Positions 60,620 to 64,000 of a stretch of DNA of 64,000 nt are shown here, one piece after another (the first letter of the stretch is position 1; each line of letters begins with the position of its first letter). Position numbers and translations under genes: made by a program. The notes beneath the pieces are model-generated. The model ran no database searches and had not been told where the DNA came from. It saw only the letters and a list, made by a program, of their open reading frames with translations. The stretch comes from an uncultured Altererythrobacter sp. (GTDB taxonomy: Bacteria > Pseudomonadota > Alphaproteobacteria > Sphingomonadales > Sphingomonadaceae). Where the stretch lies: positions 620,001-684,000 of the forward strand of contig CANLLZ010000002.1 in the NCBI GenBank assembly GCA_947492235.1, written 5' to 3'.

Positions 60620-62254
60620 CTAATCTCTGATTAGCGAACGAAGACTCTCGATCCGATCCGCCTCATGCACCGGCTTGTCCCACCGGATCCGGTGTATCCT
60701 CGGGAATCGCATCGCAAGCCCGCTCTTGTGGCGTTTGCTCTCGTGCACGCTGTCGAAGGCCACTTCGAACACCAGGCTCTTGTCAGTCTCGCGCACCGGG
60801 CCGAAGCGGTTCACCGTCTTGCTGCGGACATGCTTGTCGAGCTTCTTGAGTTCCTCGTCGGTGAAGCCGGAATACGCCTTGCCCACTGGCAGCAGTTCCG
60901 CGCCCATATCGGGGTCGCCGTTCCAGCAGCCGAAGGTGTAGTCGGAGAAGAAGCTGGAGCGTTTCCCGCTGCCGCGCTGGGCGTACATCAGCACGCAGTC
61001 GATCAGCAGCGGGTCGCGCTTCCATTTGTACCACAGCCCGGTTTTGCGCCCGGCTATATAGGGGCTGTCGCGGCGTTTGAGCATCAGCCCTTCAATGGCA
61101 TCGTCGCGGGTGCCCTCGCGGATTTCGGCCAGGGCTTCGAAGCTCTCCGCCTCGACGATTGCGCTGATGTCGAAATGACTGGCGGGCAGTCTGGGCAAGA
61201 ATTCTTCGAGCCGCCGCCGGCGATCTTGCCATTCCAGCGCGCGCACATCCTCGCCCTCGATCACCATCGCGTCATATAGCCGAACGAAGGCGGGGCTTTC
61301 GGCCAACATCTTCTTGCTGACGGTCTTGCGCCCCAGACGCTGTTGCAGCGCATTGAAACTGGCCGCGCCACCTTGCTTATCCGGGCCAGCTTCACCACCT
61401 TGCACATTGCCGCGGACCAGCAGCTCGCCGTCGAGCACTGCTGGAATGGTCAGCGCATCCAGCATTTCGGGAAAGGTCGCGGAAATATCATCGCCGCTGC
61501 GTGAGTAGACACGGGTCTCGCCGCCCGAGTCATTGGCAACATGGACCAGCTGCACGCGGATGCCGTCCCATTTCCACTCGGCCGCATAGTCCGCCATATC
61601 GACCACCGTTTCCTCCAGCGGATGGGCCAGCATGAAGGGTCGGAAGGTCGGCATATTGGCGATGTCCGGCGGGGCATCACCATCGGCGGCCCAGGCGAAC
61701 AGCTCGGCAAAAGGCGGGGTGAGGGCATGCCAATACTCCTCCACCTCGTCGACCGATACATCGAAGGCTTGCGCAAAAGCCACCTTGCCCAGCCGGCTCG
61801 ACACGCCGATCCGCATCGCGCCTGTCGCCAGTTTGAGAAGCGCATAGCGCCCCGAAGGATCCAGCCGGTCGAGCAGGGCGGGCAATTCGGTCACCACGCT
61901 CTTGCGGTTCATTGCTTCCAGCGCGGCAACCGTTTCGCTGACCGAGGGCGGGGGCGCGGAGTCGCCGTTCTCGCCCATCTGCGCGGTTTCCCAGAGCAGG
62001 CTGGCGGTTTCCGCCGTATCACCGACGAAATCGCGGCTGAGCGACCACAGGACCGGGTCGATGCGCTCCTTCATGATGTTGCGGATGGTGGAGGATTTGA
62101 CCGCCGGAAAGTCGAGCCCGTCGGTCAACGCCGCCAGAGCCCAGCCGCGGTCAGGATCGGGCGTCGCGCGCAAATACTCGGCAATCAGGCGCAATTTCTC
62201 GTTGCGTGACCGGGTGAAAACCAGCGCATCCAGAAGGGCGGCAAATTGTTCCAC
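60620..62254 (-). CDS. ATP-dependent DNA ligase (PP_1105 type, cisplatin-damage response)
   Basis: A 544-residue ligase. It has an N-terminal DNA-binding domain (EQFAALLDALVFTRSRNEKL), an adenylation domain with the catalytic Lys in EWKWDGIRVQL, motif GELLVRGNVQGG, and the later motifs EGLMLKRRDSPYIAGRKTGLWYKWKRD. The C-terminal OB domain ends near RIHRIRWDKPVHEAD. The GTG at 62254 lies 2 bp after the exonuclease stop and is the likely start, with GGACGAG upstream. The family usually sits with an exonuclease, helicase and phosphoesterase; only the exonuclease is here. Confidence 0.92.
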   Translation of the reverse strand: MEQFAALLDALVFTRSRNEKLRLIAEYLRATPDPDRGWALAALTDGLDFPAVKSSTIRNIMKERIDPVLWSLSRDFVGDTAETASLLWETAQMGENGDSAPPPSVSETVAALEAMNRKSVVTELPALLDRLDPSGRYALLKLATGAMRIGVSSRLGKVAFAQAFDVSVDEVEEYWHALTPPFAELFAWAADGDAPPDIANMPTFRPFMLAHPLEETVVDMADYAAEWKWDGIRVQLVHVANDSGGETRVYSRSGDDISATFPEMLDALTIPAVLDGELLVRGNVQGGEAGPDKQGGAASFNALQQRLGRKTVSKKMLAESPAFVRLYDAMVIEGEDVRALEWQDRRRRLEEFLPRLPASHFDISAIVEAESFEALAEIREGTRDDAIEGLMLKRRDSPYIAGRKTGLWYKWKRDPLLIDCVLMYAQRGSGKRSSFFSDYTFGCWNGDPDMGAELLPVGKAYSGFTDEELKKLDKHVRSKTVNRFGPVRETDKSLVFEVAFDSVHESKRHKSGLAMRFPRIHRIRWDKPVHEADRIESLRSLIRD

Positions 62255-62256
62255 CG

Positions 62257-63276
62257 CTACTCGTCCTCGTCCTCGCGGCCCACCAAGGCCAGTGCCCGCG
62301 CTCGGCGTTGGTGCAGCTGGTTCCAGCGCAGCAGCGCTTCCTCGCGGCCGTGCGTGATCCATGTTTCCTGCGGATCGACCTCCTCGATGGTGCGGGTCAG
62401 CTCGTTCCAGTCGGCGTGGTCGGAGATGACCAATGGCAATTCGACATTGCGTTGCCGCGCGCGCTGGCGAACGCGCATCCATCCGCTGGCGAAGGCTGTG
62501 ATCGGGTCGGGTAGACGGCGGCTCCAACGGTCATTGAGCGCCGACGGCGGGGCGATGACGATATGCCCGCGCATGTCGTCCTTCGGAGTGTCCGCCACCA
62601 GTCGCAATTCGCCCAGTTCAACACCATGTTCTTCATACAGGCGGCACATTTTCTCCATCGCGCCATGGAGATAGATTGGCTGATGATGGCCCGCGGCGCG
62701 CAATTCCGCGATCACCCGCTGCGCTTTGCCAAGCGCATAGGCTCCGACCAGCACACAGCGATCGGGATAGGCTGCCAGCCGTTCCAGCAGTTTGGCCATC
62801 TCGCCCTCGATCGGGGGATGAGTAAAGAGCGGCAACCCGAAGGTCGCCTCGGTGATGAAGATATCGCAAGGTGTCACTTCAAAGGCGGGGCAGGTGGGAT
62901 CGGCGCGGCGCTTGTAATCGCCGGTGCAGATCACCCGTTCTCCAGCATGCTCCAGCAAGATTTGCGCACTCCCCAGCACATGGCCTGCGGGGATATAGGT
63001 CGCATCGACGCCGCCCGGCAGGCGGATTGTCTCGCCATATTGAACAGGCGTGGTCTCGCCGCCAGAGGGGCCGTCGCCGGTCTGGTAGCGCAGTTTCATG
63101 ATCGCCAGTGTTTCAGGGGTCGCGACGGTCGCTCCATGCCCGCCGCGTGCATGGTCGGCATGGCCATGGGTTACCAGCGCCCGCGCGACCGCTTTGCCGG
63201 GATCGACCCACGCATCGGCAGGCACGACATGGATGCCCCACGGTTCGGACCGGATCCAGGAAAAGGGCGCGCTCAT
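62257..63276 (-). CDS. Ligase-associated DNA exonuclease (metallo-beta-lactamase fold)
   Basis: A 339-residue nuclease of the Ysh1/CPSF-like beta-lactamase superfamily. Zinc motif THGHADHARGGHG, then YIPAGHVLGSAQILLEHAG, VICTGDYK, and the C-terminal ISDHADWNELTRTIEEVDPQETWITHGRE. In this four-gene association it processes DNA ends before ligation. It starts at 63276 and is directly followed by the ligase, with only 2 bp between. Confidence 0.9.
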   Translation of the reverse strand: MSAPFSWIRSEPWGIHVVPADAWVDPGKAVARALVTHGHADHARGGHGATVATPETLAIMKLRYQTGDGPSGGETTPVQYGETIRLPGGVDATYIPAGHVLGSAQILLEHAGERVICTGDYKRRADPTCPAFEVTPCDIFITEATFGLPLFTHPPIEGEMAKLLERLAAYPDRCVLVGAYALGKAQRVIAELRAAGHHQPIYLHGAMEKMCRLYEEHGVELGELRLVADTPKDDMRGHIVIAPPSALNDRWSRRLPDPITAFASGWMRVRQRARQRNVELPLVISDHADWNELTRTIEEVDPQETWITHGREEALLRWNQLHQRRARALALVGREDEDE

Positions 63277-63290
63277 AGGATACTCAAGCG

Positions 63291-63326
63291 AAAGGGGCGC
63301 GAACCGTTCCCGGTTCGCGCCCCTTT
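63291..63326 (-). terminator. Strong terminator hairpin after clpA
   Basis: A perfect 16-bp inverted repeat, AAAGGGGCGCGAACCG (63291-63306) with CGGTTCGCGCCCCTTT (63311-63326), loop TTCC, between clpA and the exonuclease gene. It would stop transcription of clpA on the minus strand. Confidence 0.85.
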
Positions 63327-63347
63327 TGAACCATTGCGAATTTGGGC

Positions 63348-64000
63348 TTAGCTATCGCCGCCCGCGTCCGCATCGGGCTTTTTGGCCGCCGGCTTTTTCT
63401 TGCGTACCGGCGGTTGGCGCTTGGCCTTGGGCGGCGCAGGGGTGAGCTCGAAAGCGGGTTTGCCGTCCTTGATGCTGACCTGCACTTCGCCGCCATCGGC
63501 AAGCTTGCCGAACAGCAGTTCTTCCGCCAGCGGCTGCTTGATCCGCTCCTGAATCAGGCGGCCCATCGGACGCGCGCCGAACAGGCGGTCATAGCCCTTG
63601 TCGCCCAACCACTCCTTCGCATCGTCGTCGAACTGGATGTCGACATTCTGCTCGGCCAGCTGGATTTCCAGCTGCAGGATGAACTTGTCGACCACGCGCG
63701 CGATGGTGTCCTTGCCCAGATAGCCGAAGGGCACGACCGCATCGAGACGGTTGCGGAATTCCGGCGTAAACATGCGCTTGACCGCTTCCTCGCTGGCATC
63801 TTCTTTCGACACATCGCCGAAACCGATACCCTGCCGCGCCATATCCGCGGCCCCGGCATTGGTGGTCATGATCAGCACGACATTGCGGAAATCGACCGTC
63901 TTGCCGTGGTGGTCGGTCAGGCGGCCATTATCCATCACCTGCAGCAGGATGTTGAACAGGTCCGGATGGGCCTTCTCGATTTCATCCAGCAGCAATACAC
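63348..64000 (-). CDS. clpA: ATP-dependent Clp protease ATP-binding subunit ClpA, C-terminal part (5' truncated by window edge)
   Basis: The frame runs off the right edge, so only the last 217 or so residues are visible. They are the second AAA+ domain from Walker B (VLLLDEIEKAHPDLFN), then LTDHHGKTVDFRN, VVLIMTTNAG, FTPEFRNRLDAVVPFGYL and the sensor-2 region GYDRLFGARPMGRLIQERIKQPLAEELLFGKL. This is ClpA rather than ClpB by the C-terminal form. The tail is a Lys/Pro/Ala-rich extension (PPVRKKKPAAKKPDADAGG). ClpA unfolds substrates for ClpP. clpS, often upstream, is outside the window. Confidence 0.93.
   Translation of the reverse strand, partial: VLLLDEIEKAHPDLFNILLQVMDNGRLTDHHGKTVDFRNVVLIMTTNAGAADMARQGIGFGDVSKEDASEEAVKRMFTPEFRNRLDAVVPFGYLGKDTIARVVDKFILQLEIQLAEQNVDIQFDDDAKEWLGDKGYDRLFGARPMGRLIQERIKQPLAEELLFGKLADGGEVQVSIKDGKPAFELTPAPPKAKRQPPVRKKKPAAKKPDADAGGDS

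Noticed and set aside
1-64000. tRNA or rRNA genes, CRISPR array, prophage or insertion sequence
   Set aside because: No cloverleaf-like gaps, regular repeat-spacer pattern, transposase, integrase or phage structural genes were recognised; nearly all DNA is assigned to core-type genes.

Overview
This 64 kb window is GC-rich, densely packed chromosomal DNA from an alphaproteobacterium, most likely Sphingomonadales and probably an Erythrobacteraceae relative. That call rests on family recognition: long acidic N-terminal extension on S9, UrcA and DUF6489 proteins, the CarD/FdxA/S4/SUV3-type helicase block, a PopZ-like protein, and sphingomonad-style palindromic intergenic repeats. It looks like core chromosome. 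I saw no insertion sequence, prophage, CRISPR array, rRNA or tRNA gene.

Layout, left part. 1-4561: truncated rfbD, then ileS-lspA and a DUF3035 lipoprotein. 4562-4979: gap with composite repeat copy A. 4980-6369 (minus): fused ThiS-ThiG plus a MerC protein behind a promoter with a 14-bp palindrome. 6514-9545: heme A synthase, a secreted unknown, rplM-rpsI. 9633-14942: phosphoesterase, UrcA protein, LytTR regulator and kinase, class I fumarase. 15086-20133: PCMT-like protein, TolC, PopZ-like protein, 2Fe-2S ferredoxin, CBS protein, ErpA, exonuclease III.

Middle part, around a probable replication origin. 20216-26244 is all on the minus strand (cell wall hydrolase, DUF1491, thioesterase, HPF, dnaQ, coaE, aroE, maf, ppsR). 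From 26581 transcription is mainly plus (hemE, hemJ, rho, BLUF photosensor, then mnmE-mnmG-rsmG-parA-parB). A short minus block (30048-32736) interrupts it. The 336-bp ppsR-hemE gap matches the position of Caulobacter Cori, and three parS-type sites lie at 34419, 36535 and 36897. ParA, ParB, parS and the PopZ-like protein form a plausible origin segregation and polar anchoring set.

Next to parB is an atypical chaperone-usher fimbrial locus (38930-43429): a DUF4402 pilin, a PapD-like chaperone and a usher with a C-terminal Cna-B-like domain. CtrA-like boxes precede the pilin and the chaperone.

Right part. 43450-49863: glycine-zipper protein, free methionine sulfoxide reductase, PQQ-type sugar dehydrogenase, acyl-CoA dehydrogenase, Sua5-type tRNA enzyme, lipoprotein. 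49932-55222 (minus): GIN-domain protein, CarD, FdxA, S4 protein, SUV3-like helicase. 55335-60269 (plus): M23 peptidase, then hemB, three overlapping GNAT acetyltransferases and a gamma carbonic anhydrase. 60270-60619: repeat copy B. 60620-64000 (minus): ATP-dependent DNA ligase with its exonuclease, and the C-terminal part of clpA. Gene starts were chosen from ribosome-binding sites, stop/start overlaps and family length, and a few remain uncertain.
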